DNA of 64,000 bases from Tateyamaria sp. ANG-S1 (GTDB lineage Bacteria > Pseudomonadota > Alphaproteobacteria > Rhodobacterales > Rhodobacteraceae), in assembly GCF_000814025.1 (NCBI RefSeq), contig NZ_JWLL01000003.1, positions 483,597 through 547,596 on the forward strand, given 5' to 3'. The notes under the pieces were generated by a model. That model searched no databases. It was not told the origin of the DNA and was given only the letters and a program-made list of their open reading frames with translations. Below are positions 16,559 to 28,186 of this stretch, in pieces; position 1 is the stretch's first letter, and each line of letters begins with the position of its first letter. The position numbers and the translations under genes were made by a program.

Positions 16559-17650
16559 ATGACAGACTTGGTACCCATGTCCGCCGCCCCTGCACCTATG
16601 CAGCCGGGCGGCGGCGTTTCTTTGACCCCTGCTCCCGTGGCACGCCCTCCCGCGAACCTGTCCCGCCGGGCCAAGGCGGCCATTGTCGTGCGGCTTCTGC
16701 TGAACGAAGGGGCCGACATCCCGCTTGAGGAGCTACCGGAAGACCTGCAAGCGCATCTGACCAAGGCGATGGGCTCCATGCGTGTCGTCGACCGCGACAC
16801 GTTGCAAGCAATCGCTGCCGAATTCGCGGAAGAGGTTGAGCGGATCGGCCTCAGCCTCCCCGGCAGCATGGCGGGCGCGCTCGACGCGCTTGATGGCAAG
16901 ATCAGCGCCCAAACCGCGGCCCGCCTGCGCAAAGAGGCGGGCGTGAAACGCGGCGGCGACCCGTGGCAGCGCATCCGCGAGATGGACGCCGACAAACTGG
17001 TCCCCATCCTCGAAGACGAAAGCGTTGAGATTGCCGCCGTCATGCTGTCCAAACTCGACGTGTCCAAAGCCGCCGAGCTTCTGGGCCTGCTGCCCGGCCC
17101 ACGCGCCCGTTCCATCACATATGCCGTATCGCAAACCGGCGCGGTCACGCCCGAAGCCGTCGAACGCATCGGCCTCTCGCTCGCCAGCCAGATGGACGCA
17201 GAGCCGCTGCGCGCCTTCGACAATGGCCCGGTGGAACGTGTGGGCGCGATCCTCAACTCCTCCACATCGTCGACGCGCGATGACATGCTGGCAGGGCTCG
17301 ATGAAACTGACGAAGGCTTCGCCACGGCCGTCCGCAAGGCGATCTTTACCTTCGCCAATGTCCCGACCCGCATCGCCCCGCGCGATGTCCCCCGCATCCT
17401 GCGGAACATCGAACAGGAGGATCTGGTCACAGCCTTTGCTGGCGCCCCCGATATGGGCCTCGACACATCGGTCGAGTTTGTTCTGAACAACATGTCGGCC
17501 CGCATGGCCGATCAGTTGCGGGAAGAGGTGCAGGAAGCCGGAAAACAGAAACCGGCAGAGGTCGAGGATGCGATGGGCAATATCGTCAAGGCGATCCGCG
17601 ACATGGAAGCCTCTGGCGATCTGATGCTCATCACCGAGGACGAAGAATAG
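16559..17650 (+). CDS. fliG: Flagellar motor switch protein FliG
   Basis: FliG is the C-ring protein that couples the stator to rotor torque and to MS-ring FliF. The 363-residue protein has an alanine/proline-rich N-terminal tail. Then come the N-domain (LSRRAKAAIVVRLLLNEGADIPLEELPE), a middle domain with repeated armadillo-like helices (IREMDADKLVPILEDESVEIAAVMLSKLD) and a C-terminal domain with AIFTFANVPTRIAPRDVPRILR and MSARMADQLREEV. The acidic C-terminus is normal. No other flagellar gene is in the window, so it is a detached fliG, common in this lineage. Confidence 0.93.
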   Translation: MTDLVPMSAAPAPMQPGGGVSLTPAPVARPPANLSRRAKAAIVVRLLLNEGADIPLEELPEDLQAHLTKAMGSMRVVDRDTLQAIAAEFAEEVERIGLSLPGSMAGALDALDGKISAQTAARLRKEAGVKRGGDPWQRIREMDADKLVPILEDESVEIAAVMLSKLDVSKAAELLGLLPGPRARSITYAVSQTGAVTPEAVERIGLSLASQMDAEPLRAFDNGPVERVGAILNSSTSSTRDDMLAGLDETDEGFATAVRKAIFTFANVPTRIAPRDVPRILRNIEQEDLVTAFAGAPDMGLDTSVEFVLNNMSARMADQLREEVQEAGKQKPAEVEDAMGNIVKAIRDMEASGDLMLITEDEE

Positions 17651-17880
17651 CGCCCCGGGCAGCCTCGATACTGGCAACAACTGGCCCGGCCTGGCAGGTA
17701 AACGGCTACACACAGGCACGGATGGCAGACGATTTGGGCAGCATCTCAGCAACGTGCCCGGCCAACGACATCGCCGACACGCCGATCCCAAACGGTGTTC
17801 TTGTGAACCCGGGGGCCTGGTTCTATGTCTGTCCGTGATTTCCTGTGCTGCAAGGCAGTGCGCTCATCACATGGACCCGA

Positions 17881-18795
17881 ATGCGACACGACCCCGAAGA
17901 TTTGCCATGGCAGACACGGTTGGCCTATCTGGCCACAAACGCCGTCGCACGCGGATGTATCGGTGCAGCGCTCGCACTGCCCTACAAGTGGCGCGTGCCC
18001 TTCATGGGATGGATCCTCTCGCATATTGTCGGCCCCGCGGCCGGGTTCAAACGCCGCGCCGCCGAACACATCGCCTTTGTCCTGCCCGATCTGCCCAGCA
18101 CCGAACACGAGCGCATCGCGCGCGAAAGCCTGAACAATGCAGGCCGCACGCTGATCGAAAACTATTCAACCGGCGCACTCCTGGCCCGCCAAAAGTCGGC
18201 CCAGATCGAAGGGCCCGGCATCGCCGCACTTGAACAGGCAGCACAAACCGGGCAGCCCGTGGTCCTCGTCACCGGGCACTTCGGCAATTACGAAGCACTG
18301 CGCGCCACCCTCGTGGGACGCGGCTTTGACGTGGGCGGGCTCTACCGCGACATGTCAAACCCGTATTTCAACGCCCACTATGTACGCACCATGCAGGCGT
18401 TTGGCGGCCCCGTCTTCGCTCAGGGACGCAAGGGCACCGCCGGGTTCGTCCGGCACCTCAAAGCGGGCGGACAACTGGTCCTGCTCTTCGATCAGCATGT
18501 CCAGCGCGCACCTATCCTCGACTTTCTCGGCCATCCAGCCCGCACTGCTGTCTCCGCGGCCGAGCTGGCTCTGCGGTACAACGCCCTGCTGATACCCTTC
18601 TACGGTATCCGCAAACCTGACGGGCTCACCTTCGACTGTGTGATGGAGGATCCCATTGCCCATTCAGACCCTGAAACGATGACGCAGTCGATGAATGACA
18701 GCATCGGCGCGCGTATCCGGGCCAACCCGGAACAATGGCTCTGGGTCGCAAGACGCTGGCGTACGGATGAATACTACCCGGACCTGGCTACCTGA
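17881..18795 (+). CDS. LpxL/HtrB-type lysophospholipid or lipid A acyltransferase
   Basis: This 304-residue inner-membrane protein belongs to the lysophospholipid acyltransferase superfamily that adds secondary acyl chains to lipid A. The catalytic motif is VTGHFGNYEAL (H-x4-E form), followed by VGGLYRDMSNPYFN and FAQGRKGTAGFVRHLKAGGQLVLLFDQHV, the family's second and third blocks. The C-terminal ANPEQWLWVARRWR is typical. I chose ATG 17881, since a GTG at 17845 adds a non-conserved N-terminus. It overlaps the convergent DUF1223 gene by 8 bp at the 3' end. The exact acyl acceptor is not determined by sequence. Confidence 0.85.
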   Translation: MRHDPEDLPWQTRLAYLATNAVARGCIGAALALPYKWRVPFMGWILSHIVGPAAGFKRRAAEHIAFVLPDLPSTEHERIARESLNNAGRTLIENYSTGALLARQKSAQIEGPGIAALEQAAQTGQPVVLVTGHFGNYEALRATLVGRGFDVGGLYRDMSNPYFNAHYVRTMQAFGGPVFAQGRKGTAGFVRHLKAGGQLVLLFDQHVQRAPILDFLGHPARTAVSAAELALRYNALLIPFYGIRKPDGLTFDCVMEDPIAHSDPETMTQSMNDSIGARIRANPEQWLWVARRWRTDEYYPDLAT

Positions 18796-19480
18796 TCTGC
18801 GCCGCAGCCAGAATGGGACCATCCACACCCTTCTGCACCATCACGACCAGCGGCTTGTCGCCCGGCGCATCCGCCTCAATCGCAAGGTCCGTCACCCCGT
18901 CCCACTGCTGCAGGATCTTCCAGCCTTCGGTGACATTGGCATAGGTGAGCGTGTGGCCCGCATTCTCGCCCCGCGTGATCCGCGCCGTTCGTTCGGGGGT
19001 ATAGCGGACCATCTGCACAACAAGCGGCCCGCTCGGCGTGGCACTTTGGGCCAGAATGCTGACACGGTCACCGGACTTGGTGATGGCCAGCGTGACCGGT
19101 GTTGTCTTAGCCGCATAATCCGAAATCACGCGCGACAGCTCCATGGGTCGCGCGCCCACGATGTCAGTCTCGCCATTGATGATCATCTGCGGCGTGTAGA
19201 CGGACCGACGGCCCGCCGCGACCGCATAGGCCCGCTGCCGCTTGGCATAGGCGGGGTCGGCAAACTCATCCTTCCACCCGATGTAATCCCAGTAATCCAC
19301 ATGCAGCGCCAGCGCGATCACGTCATCCCGCTTGGCCAACTCATGCATCAGCTTGTCCGCAGGCGGACAGGACGAACACCCCTGCGAGGTAAACAGCTCA
19401 ACCACAACGGGCGACTGCGCCGCAGCAGGTGTGACAAGGCTGGCAAGAGCCGCAAAGGCAAGGGGAATCAGGCGTTTCAT
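18788..19480 (-). CDS. DUF1223 thioredoxin-like exported protein
   Basis: The 230-residue precursor has a signal peptide ending near TPAAA. It is followed by the DUF1223 hallmark VVVELFTSQGCSSCPPADKLM, a thioredoxin-like CxxC site (CSSC) at the N-terminus of the mature protein. ALHVDYWDYIGWKDEFADPAYAKRQ and VYTPQMIINGETDIVG also belong to the family. It is probably a periplasmic thiol-redox protein of unknown substrate. It is divergent from acnA, an arrangement I recall as frequent in alphaproteobacteria. The ATG at 19480 follows an in-frame GTG directly. Confidence 0.88.
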   Translation of the reverse strand: MKRLIPLAFAALASLVTPAAAQSPVVVELFTSQGCSSCPPADKLMHELAKRDDVIALALHVDYWDYIGWKDEFADPAYAKRQRAYAVAAGRRSVYTPQMIINGETDIVGARPMELSRVISDYAAKTTPVTLAITKSGDRVSILAQSATPSGPLVVQMVRYTPERTARITRGENAGHTLTYANVTEGWKILQQWDGVTDLAIEADAPGDKPLVVMVQKGVDGPILAAAQIR

Positions 19481-19612
19481 CACGGTCGCACGCTACCTGT
19501 GTCGGGAGGAGTTTCGAGGTGTATAGCGTACCTATGAGAGACTCACCCCAAGCGCCAATCAAGGTTTGTTGAGCGTATGTGACAGCCCGATCACGACATT
19601 GCGCGCAAAAAC

Positions 19613-19630
19613 TGTATGCAATAGTATACA
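19613..19630. promoter_or_regulatory. Imperfect dyad in the acnA promoter region
   Basis: TGTATGCAA-TAGTATACA is an 18-bp imperfect palindrome in the 252-bp divergent region between the DUF1223 gene and acnA. It lies about 103 bp before the acnA ATG, and its TATACA portion could also serve as a -10 element. The regulator is unknown. Confidence 0.35.
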
Positions 19631-19732
19631 AAATCGTCGCAGGCATCCCAAATGCGGTTGATCGCACCCGCACACTTGGGGCATGACGCACCCAAAGATT
19701 TGCCCCATCCGCTTCAGGAAAGGAAAAACCCC

Positions 19733-22420
<2,688 letters not shown>

Positions 22421-22443
22421 AGCAGATGTGATACCACCAGAAC

Positions 22444-22468
22444 GGGCGCCCCTCGGGGCGCCCTTTTT
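22444..22468 (+). terminator. Intrinsic terminator of acnA
   Basis: A 9-bp perfect stem GGGCGCCCC / GGGGCGCCC with a two-base loop is followed by TTTTT. It lies 23 bp after the acnA stop codon and just upstream of the SDR ribosome binding site. Confidence 0.93.
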
Positions 22469-22482
22469 GTTGGGAGAATGCC

Positions 22483-23184
22483 ATGAAAACCGCACTCGTC
22501 ACCGGAGCAGCCCGCGGCCTCGGACACGCCATCGCCCTCAATCTGGCCCAGGATCACAACGTCGCCATCACATGGCGCAGCACCGCGCCGACCGGCATGC
22601 TCACCGATCACCCCAATATCGCAGACTTCCAGATCGACCTTTCCAACCCGAACGCAACAGCCGCCCTGCCCAAACGTGTCATCGACCAGTTCGGCAGTCT
22701 CGACATCATCGTCAACAACGCGGGCAGCATCCTGACCGATGACGCGCAAAACTACGACGCCCAAAAGATCGCCACCAATTTCAACGTCAACGTAAACGCC
22801 CCCATGGGCCTCGTTGCAGCTGCGCTGCCGCATCTCCACCCCGGTGCGGCCATCGTCAACATCTCGTCCCAAAATGCCCGCCTGCCGGCCATGGTCGCGC
22901 ACAGCTATTCGGCCAGCAAAGCCGCGCTCGACACATGGACCAAAATCGCCGCCAAAGCGCTCGGCCCCAAAGGCATCCGCGTCAACGCCGTCGCCCCCGG
23001 CGCAGTCAACACGCCCGAAGCGACCCGCCCCGACGACATCACAGACATGATCATCAACGACAGCGCCTTGCGCCGCATGGCCACGCCCGAAGACATCGCC
23101 GCCGCCGTCCGCTTCCTCGCCTCCGGCGCGGCAGGTGCGATCACCGGCGCAATCCTCGACGTCAACGCAGGCTATCGCTTATAA
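22483..23184 (+). CDS. Short-chain dehydrogenase/reductase
   Basis: The 233-residue cytoplasmic protein has a classical SDR fold. It shows the nucleotide-binding motif TGAARGLGHA at residues 7-16, the NNAGS strand motif, and the active-site Ser in VNISSQNAR with YSASK supplying Tyr and Lys. The C-terminus (GAITGAILDVNAGYRL) is typical. The start follows GGGAGAATGCC. Substrate is unknown. It lies between the acnA terminator and hairpins shared with ccmG, and seems to be transcribed alone. Confidence 0.85.
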   Translation: MKTALVTGAARGLGHAIALNLAQDHNVAITWRSTAPTGMLTDHPNIADFQIDLSNPNATAALPKRVIDQFGSLDIIVNNAGSILTDDAQNYDAQKIATNFNVNVNAPMGLVAAALPHLHPGAAIVNISSQNARLPAMVAHSYSASKAALDTWTKIAAKALGPKGIRVNAVAPGAVNTPEATRPDDITDMIINDSALRRMATPEDIAAAVRFLASGAAGAITGAILDVNAGYRL

Positions 23185-23224
23185 CCGGCGCGGACCGGTC
23201 TGGGGCTCCGCCCATTCGGACCTC

Positions 23225-23331
23225 AAACACTCTCCCAGAGTGTTTGCCGCTGCGCGGACCGGTCCGAATTCCCTGTTTCAAAAAAATCCCCGCCGGAGGC
23301 TCCCGACATCTCCGTCAGAAGCCTCCGGCGG
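23225..23331. terminator. Two hairpins between convergent SDR and ccmG genes
   Basis: The first is a perfect 9-bp stem AAACACTCT / AGAGTGTTT with a CCC loop (23225-23245). The second is an 11-bp inverted repeat CCGCCGGAGGC (23290-23300) / GCCTCCGGCGG (23321-23331) with a 20-base loop. The first lies between two copies of GGACCGGTC. Both lie in the roughly 200-bp convergent gap and probably end transcripts from both sides. Confidence 0.6.
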
Positions 23332-23388
23332 TGGTATTTTCAGTCAGAAGAAACAAGGCGGATCAAAGTGTAATGCGCCGCTAGGCGC

Positions 23389-23928
23389 TCAATTTGACAG
23401 CGCTTTTTCCAGCGCGGGCAGGAACCGGTTCTCGTAGTCCGCCCCAACTAACGGCCCCTGAAAACGGAAAAGAACGGTCCCGTCCGCATCCAGAATGAAA
23501 GTCTCCGGCGGTGCGGTCACACCCCAGTCAATGGCCGACCGCGCAGCCGGATCAAAAGCGACGGCCACAAACGGATTGCCATCCTCATCCAGATACTTTG
23601 ACGCAGGACCCTCGGTATCCCGGAAATTCACCCCGATGATCGGCATACCCTCGGCCGCCATCTCCAAGAGCTTCGGATGCTCAGCCCGGCAGGGCGGGCA
23701 CCAGGACGCCCAGAAGTTCACAAGCGTGACCTCACCCCGCACCAGATCGCCCTCGGCCACAGGCGTATAATCGGCAAGCTGCGCCTCCGTCAGCGGCGGC
23801 GCAGGCGCACCAATCCGGGTTGAGGGCAACTCATCCGGATTCTCGCGAAACATGCCCACGGCGGCCAGCGCGACGAAGCCCGCAAAAATCCCGATGGGGG
23901 CCAGCATCAACGGCGACAGCTTAGCCAT
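23389..23928 (-). CDS. ccmG: Thiol:disulfide interchange protein for cytochrome c maturation
   Basis: CcmG (DsbE) is a membrane-anchored periplasmic thioredoxin that keeps apocytochrome c cysteines reduced for heme attachment. The 179-residue protein starts at MAKLSPLMLAPIGIFAG, a single N-terminal membrane anchor. The active site is WASWCPPCRAEHP with Cys77 and Cys80, followed by IIGVNFRD and the GVTAPPETFILDADG cis-proline region. The start codon overlaps the end of ccmD, and the gene is the last of ccmABCDG. Confidence 0.95.
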   Translation of the reverse strand: MAKLSPLMLAPIGIFAGFVALAAVGMFRENPDELPSTRIGAPAPPLTEAQLADYTPVAEGDLVRGEVTLVNFWASWCPPCRAEHPKLLEMAAEGMPIIGVNFRDTEGPASKYLDEDGNPFVAVAFDPAARSAIDWGVTAPPETFILDADGTVLFRFQGPLVGADYENRFLPALEKALSN

Positions 23929-24076
23929 TGCGACCACTCCGCCGCTCCACGGCCTCCATCTCGGCGCGCACCTTACGCCCACGCCAGACGGTCAGCACAA
24001 CGATAGCGACCAACAGCACAATCGACACCGCATAGGCCGACAGCACCGCTTCGGCATATTTCCCAAGATCAGGCAT
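23921..24076 (-). CDS. ccmD: Heme exporter protein D
   Basis: CcmD is a tiny single-span protein that helps release holo-CcmE from the CcmABC complex. The 51-residue product begins MPDLGKYAEAVLSAYAVSIV and has one membrane helix from about residue 10 to 30. A basic tail WRGRKVRAEMEAVERR follows. Its start overlaps the ccmC stop by one base (TGATG) and its stop overlaps the ccmG start (ATGGCTAA). Position, size and topology make the call secure. Confidence 0.9.
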   Translation of the reverse strand: MPDLGKYAEAVLSAYAVSIVLLVAIVVLTVWRGRKVRAEMEAVERRSGRNG

Positions 24077-24828
24077 CACGCCTCCTCCGCCCGCAAGCCC
24101 GCGCCCCGCGTCTCACGCGCCATCAACGCACGCGTCCGACGCACCCGTATCTCGGTCCCCGTCCGGTACAGAACCAGCGCCAGGAACAGCAGGACAAACC
24201 CGGCAATGCAGACCAGCAGCGGGAAGTAGAACACGTCCGCCACATTCTCTTCCTTATCGAGGCTCAGCGACGCCCCCTGATGCAGCCCCTGGTTCCAGAA
24301 CAGCACCGCATAACGGCTCAGCACAGCAAAAACGGTGCCGACCAGACACAGGATCGAGGTCAAATCCGCCGCCGTATCGGGATCCTCAATCGCCTCCCAT
24401 AAGGCCACATAGCCCAGATAAAACAGAAAAAGGATCAGGAACGAGGTCAGCCGCGGATCCCACGCCCACCACGTCCCCCACATCGGCTGCCCCCAGATGG
24501 CACCGGTAAACAGCGCAATCAACGTCATCACAATGCCCACGGGTGCCGCCGCACGGGCCGCAAGGGCCGACACATGGTGCCGCCGCACGATCCAGATCAG
24601 CGAGGCCACCAGCATCATGAACCACGCATTGATCGCCATCAGCGCTGACGGCACATGCAGGTAGATGATCTTGACGGTCGAGCCTTGCCGGAAGTCATCC
24701 GGGGTAAAGAAGAACCCCCAGATCAGCCCCACGACCAGGCATATCCCGGACCCCCACCACAGCCACGGCTGCACGCGCTCGCTCAGACGCAGAAACTTGA
24801 CAGGGTTGGCGTATTCCCAAAGTGACAT
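24076..24828 (-). CDS. ccmC: Heme exporter protein C
   Basis: CcmC loads heme onto the chaperone CcmE in the periplasm. The 250-residue protein has six membrane segments. It contains the tryptophan-rich periplasmic motif WGTWWAWDPRLTS near residue 118, with flanking histidines in YLHVPSA and LHQGAS that serve as external heme ligands. The cytoplasmic tail is basic. It follows ccmB by 47 bp and overlaps ccmD by one base. Confidence 0.96.
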   Translation of the reverse strand: MSLWEYANPVKFLRLSERVQPWLWWGSGICLVVGLIWGFFFTPDDFRQGSTVKIIYLHVPSALMAINAWFMMLVASLIWIVRRHHVSALAARAAAPVGIVMTLIALFTGAIWGQPMWGTWWAWDPRLTSFLILFLFYLGYVALWEAIEDPDTAADLTSILCLVGTVFAVLSRYAVLFWNQGLHQGASLSLDKEENVADVFYFPLLVCIAGFVLLFLALVLYRTGTEIRVRRTRALMARETRGAGLRAEEA

Positions 24829-24875
24829 GTCTGATATCTAACCCCTCGCAGGCCCCATCTCAATCGACATCCGCG

Positions 24876-25532
24876 TTATCTCAGGTTCACCCGCAGCACA
24901 GCCCCTGCGGCAAATGGCATCGCCGCCAGCACGGCAAGCGTGATCCCCGCCAAAAGCAGCAGCGGCGTACCAGAGTCCAGGCCCTCCGCCGCCCGCCGCG
25001 CCGCCTCCGCCCCAAAGATCAACGTCGGCACATAAAGCGGCAAAACCAGGAGCGACAGCAAGAGCCCCCCACGCTTAATCCCGACAGTCAGCGCCGCACC
25101 AAAGGCCCCAATCATCGACAGCGCAGGCGTCCCGAGGGCAAGGCTCAACACCAGCACACCATACCCAGACGGCGCCAAATTCAGCAGAACGCCCAACACA
25201 GGTGCCGCCAACACCAACGGCAAGCCCGTCGTCACCCAATGCGCTGCCGCCTTCACCGCCACGATCCCCTCCAGCGGCAGGGGTGAGGTCGCCAGCAAAT
25301 CCAGCGCACCATCCTCCCAATCGACGGCCAAAAGCCGGTCCAGCGACAACAAGCACGCAAGCAGTGCCCCCAACCACAGCACCCCCGGCGCAATCTGCGT
25401 CAACAGCGCCGATTGCGGCCCGACACTGAATGGCACGAGCACGACGACAATCAGGAAAAACGCGAGCCCAAGGCCAAAACCACCCCCAGCCCGCAAGGCC
25501 AGCGCCAGATCACGGAAAAACAACGCCCTCAT
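24876..25532 (-). CDS. ccmB: Heme exporter protein B
   Basis: CcmB is the permease of the CcmABC complex that uses ATP to release holo-CcmE. The 218-residue hydrophobic protein has about six membrane spans. It shows family segments [41 protein letters not shown], and [18 protein letters not shown]. The start overlaps the ccmA stop by four bases, indicating translational coupling. Confidence 0.94.
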   Translation of the reverse strand: MRALFFRDLALALRAGGGFGLGLAFFLIVVVLVPFSVGPQSALLTQIAPGVLWLGALLACLLSLDRLLAVDWEDGALDLLATSPLPLEGIVAVKAAAHWVTTGLPLVLAAPVLGVLLNLAPSGYGVLVLSLALGTPALSMIGAFGAALTVGIKRGGLLLSLLVLPLYVPTLIFGAEAARRAAEGLDSGTPLLLLAGITLAVLAAMPFAAGAVLRVNLR

Positions 25533-26143
25533 AGAAACGCCTCGTCCGCGGCATCCATCTCAGCCGCCGCCGCACGAAAGCCCGACACATCCAGCGTCTC
25601 GGCCTCAATCCCCAGATCAATATGCGTCGCCATCAACGCCGCCCCACCCCGCGCCAAATGCCCCCGCACAGCCTCGGCAAACAACGCAACCGATGCCGCA
25701 TCCAGCGACACGGTCGGCTCATCCAGCACCCACACATCGCGCCCCGTCACCATCAACCGCGCGAGGCCCAAGCGACGTTTCTGCCCCGCCGACAACCGAC
25801 CCGCAGGCCGATCCACCAACTCCTCCAGATCAAAGGCAGCCAGCGCAGGCGCAATATCCGACTGCCCAAAGACGGACGCCCAGAACCGCAAATTCTCTGC
25901 CACCGTCAATGCCGCCTTCAACCCATCCGCATGGGCGGCATAGGCAATCCGGTCGTCAGCCCCCGCCACGGTCCCGGCCATCGGCAGTTGCAACCCCGCC
26001 ACCGTGCGCAGCAATGTCGTCTTACCGGACCCGTTCGGCCCCCGCAGCACCAGCGCCTGCCCCGCCCGCAGCGTAAAACCCACACCGGCCAGAACGGGCA
26101 CCCCACCACGGCCCACGGCCAGATCAGTGACAGTCAATTCCAT
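25529..26143 (-). CDS. ccmA: Heme exporter ATP-binding protein A
   Basis: CcmA is the ATPase of the CcmABC complex. The 204-residue protein carries Walker [10 protein letters not shown] near residue 35, the ABC signature [13 protein letters not shown] near residue 117, Walker B VWVLDEP and a switch His in MATHID. It is the first gene of ccmABCDG. About 110 bp with a G/C-rich hairpin separates it from the upstream Mth938-like gene. Confidence 0.95.
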   Translation of the reverse strand: MELTVTDLAVGRGGVPVLAGVGFTLRAGQALVLRGPNGSGKTTLLRTVAGLQLPMAGTVAGADDRIAYAAHADGLKAALTVAENLRFWASVFGQSDIAPALAAFDLEELVDRPAGRLSAGQKRRLGLARLMVTGRDVWVLDEPTVSLDAASVALFAEAVRGHLARGGAALMATHIDLGIEAETLDVSGFRAAAAEMDAADEAFL

Positions 26144-26230
26144 GAAACATGGCTAACCGATTGAGCGGCTTGCCAAAAGCCCCCGCTCCTTCATCTTGCC
26201 AAATAAACTCCGGGGGACGCGCAACGCGCG

Positions 26231-26244
26231 GGGGGCTGGCCCCC
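26231..26244 (-). terminator. GC-rich hairpin between the Mth938-like gene and ccmA
   Basis: GGGGGC / GCCCCC with a two-base loop lies just after the minus-strand Mth938-like stop codon. It is followed on that strand by GCGCGTTGCGCG, another inverted repeat, but not by a T-run. It is a possible weak terminator or processing site ahead of ccmA. Confidence 0.4.
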
Positions 26245-26253
26245 TCCACCCTC

Positions 26254-26607
26254 TCAGACAGGCAGCACCGCCAACGCAATGCGCCGCCCTTCGCTCAAAA
26301 GCACGTTGTAGGTCCGCGCCGCAGACGGCGACGACATCACCTCAACACCCAATCCCGCCTCTTCCAGCACAGACCGCAGATCGGCAGGGATATGGGCAAC
26401 ATCAGCGCCCGTGCCCATGAACAGCACATCCACCTGCCCCACCAGCGCCAAAAGGGGCGCACGGTCGTCATATCCGCCCCACCCCCGCGTACCCGCAGGC
26501 CCGGTCAGCAAGCCGCCTTCAACCACCTCACCACCAATACGAAAAAACCCCGGCCCATAGCCTTCAACCGGCTGCGCATCGGTGTAAGTGATCTCATTCA
26601 GGCGCAT
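26254..26607 (-). CDS. Mth938-like domain protein
   Basis: The 117-residue protein matches the Mth938/NDUFAF3-like (DUF498) domain. Conserved segments are MRLNEITYTDAQPVEGYGPGFFRIGG, DVLFMGTGADVAHIP and the C-terminal ARTYNVLLSEGRRIALAVLPV. Mitochondrial homologues assist complex I assembly, but the bacterial role is not settled. Its start lies 14 bp inside the preceding TauE/SafE gene, so it is translationally linked to that operon, which runs on from yajC-secD-secF. Confidence 0.88.
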   Translation of the reverse strand: MRLNEITYTDAQPVEGYGPGFFRIGGEVVEGGLLTGPAGTRGWGGYDDRAPLLALVGQVDVLFMGTGADVAHIPADLRSVLEEAGLGVEVMSSPSAARTYNVLLSEGRRIALAVLPV

Positions 26608-27364
26608 GACCCATCTCCCAAATCGGCAGGCCCAGAATAGCGGATGCCGCAATGACGATATAGGCCACCGTGCGAAAAAGTCGCTCCGCGTTGGGGTCGA
26701 ACAACCACGCACCCACCACGTTCGCAAGCATGTAAAGCGGCACCAACACCAGCCCAATGATGACCGCCTGCGCGTCAAGCAGACCGAAAGCCAGGAAGAT
26801 ACCCAGCTTCATCATGTCGACCCCCAACAGATACAGCAGGAAATTCGCCCGGATCACCGCAATGGCCTTGGCGGACGCCATGTAGAGCAGAATGACTGGC
26901 GGCCCGGGAATACCCGCCAAACCACCGAGGAACCCGCCAAACGTGCCCACACCTACAGTCGTGCGCGAGCCCATCGGCCCCCGGTAGCGCCAGCCGGACA
27001 TCAGCGCACCTAGCAAGATCAGAATGGCAATCGACACCCCCCAGCCAAAGGCCACCGGGTTGACAAAGGACAACGTCCACAGCCCCACGGGCAAACCAAT
27101 CGCGACGCCCAGCAACAACCAACCGGTCTCCCGCAAATTCCCATTACGCAAGGCCGGACGCAGGTTCGGAAGCGGCCCCCACAGCTCCACCACGGTCAGA
27201 AAGGCAAGCGCAGCAAAGGGCGAAAGAACCGAGCTTGCCGCCGCCATGATGATCATGCCCGACCCAAAGCCTGCAAACCCACGCACCAGCCCAGCCGCGA
27301 GGATCGCAGTGACGAGCCACCAGATCCCCGGCAACGCCAGCGCCTCGGTCACCACCGCACTCAT
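26594..27364 (-). CDS. TauE/SafE family permease, second copy
   Basis: TauE/SafE proteins export sulfite or organosulfonates, or take up related anions. The 256-residue protein starts MSAVVTEALALPGIWWLV and has about eight membrane segments with the paired family repeats RGFAGFGSGMIIMAAAS and GGFLGGLAGIPGPPVILLYMAS. It overlaps the upstream paralogue by four bases (ATGA) and the downstream Mth938-like gene by 14 bases. A much longer in-frame upstream extension is rejected because it would lie over the paralogue in a glycine/alanine-rich non-membrane frame. Confidence 0.88.
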   Translation of the reverse strand: MSAVVTEALALPGIWWLVTAILAAGLVRGFAGFGSGMIIMAAASSVLSPFAALAFLTVVELWGPLPNLRPALRNGNLRETGWLLLGVAIGLPVGLWTLSFVNPVAFGWGVSIAILILLGALMSGWRYRGPMGSRTTVGVGTFGGFLGGLAGIPGPPVILLYMASAKAIAVIRANFLLYLLGVDMMKLGIFLAFGLLDAQAVIIGLVLVPLYMLANVVGAWLFDPNAERLFRTVAYIVIAASAILGLPIWEMGHAPE

Positions 27365-28116
27365 TCCCCGAACACCGGCAGCCCCATGACGATGGCCGCC
27401 GCAATGATGACGTAGGCGACCCAGCGATAAAGCACCTGCATGTCCGGATCGAACAGCGCCTGCCCGATGCGCGAAGCCACGCCATAGGGCACGATCAAAA
27501 TCAGGCCCAGCACCACGGCCTCGACAGTCAGCAGCCCCTGCATCGCCATCAACGGCACCGTCAAAAGCCCGGTGATGGTCAGAAACACCAGCGTATTGGC
27601 CCGCGCCCGCGCCACACCCTCCTGCCCGCTCAACTGAAACAGCACCATGATCGGCCCCACAAGGCCCGTCGCCCCACCGACCACACCCGTGGCCGCTGCC
27701 ACCGACACACGCGCCACACGGGTCGGCGCCGCCTTGTACCGCCAGCCCAGAACCAACGCGACCAGCGTCAGCGTGGTCACAGCCAGCACCGCCCAACGCA
27801 TGGTCGTGACATCATTCAGCCGCAAAACCGCAATCCCAAGCGGCAAGGCAAGGGTCGCCACCACAATCATTAACACCACATTGCGCCGATCCGCCTGCCC
27901 CCACGCGCGCGGCACCACAGAAACAAGCGACGCCAGCGCCGTCACACCAAAGGCCGCAATCGCCATCTCAACCGGAACAAACGCCGTCGCCACCGGCATA
28001 TAGACCAACGCCGCGCCAAAGCCCGCAAAGCCATAGACGACGCCCGCCACCACCGTGACGACCAGCACCCAGACAAAGCCCGGCAACGCCAGCGTATCCG
28101 CAATCATTGCTGTCAT
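27361..28116 (-). CDS. TauE/SafE family permease, first copy
   Basis: The 251-residue integral membrane protein begins MTAMIADTLALPGFVWVLVV. It carries VVYGFAGFGAALVYMP near residue 25 and GVVGGATGLVGPIMVLFQLSGQ near residue 132, the two inverted TauE/SafE repeats. It is paralogous to the gene that follows, with a parallel order of motifs, suggesting a tandem duplication. Either the pair works as two separate exporters or as a heteromer, and sequence cannot decide. It lies 70 bp after secF. Confidence 0.88.
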   Translation of the reverse strand: MTAMIADTLALPGFVWVLVVTVVAGVVYGFAGFGAALVYMPVATAFVPVEMAIAAFGVTALASLVSVVPRAWGQADRRNVVLMIVVATLALPLGIAVLRLNDVTTMRWAVLAVTTLTLVALVLGWRYKAAPTRVARVSVAAATGVVGGATGLVGPIMVLFQLSGQEGVARARANTLVFLTITGLLTVPLMAMQGLLTVEAVVLGLILIVPYGVASRIGQALFDPDMQVLYRWVAYVIIAAAIVMGLPVFGE

Positions 28117-28186
28117 GATGCGCCCAGCTTGCAGGCTGCACGCCTGCAAGCAAGGGCCAGTTCAGCGCCAGCGCTAGGCCAGCGCG

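Noticed and set aside
17651-17880. Possible tRNA or small RNA between fliG and the acyltransferase gene
   Set aside because: No cloverleaf, T-loop GGTTCGA-type motif or CCA end could be found, and no strong promoter-terminator pair is present.
27365-27796. N-terminal extension of the second TauE/SafE gene over its paralogue
   Set aside because: It would be a glycine/alanine/aspartate-rich non-membrane segment overlapping a real gene. The ATGA junction gives the proper start.
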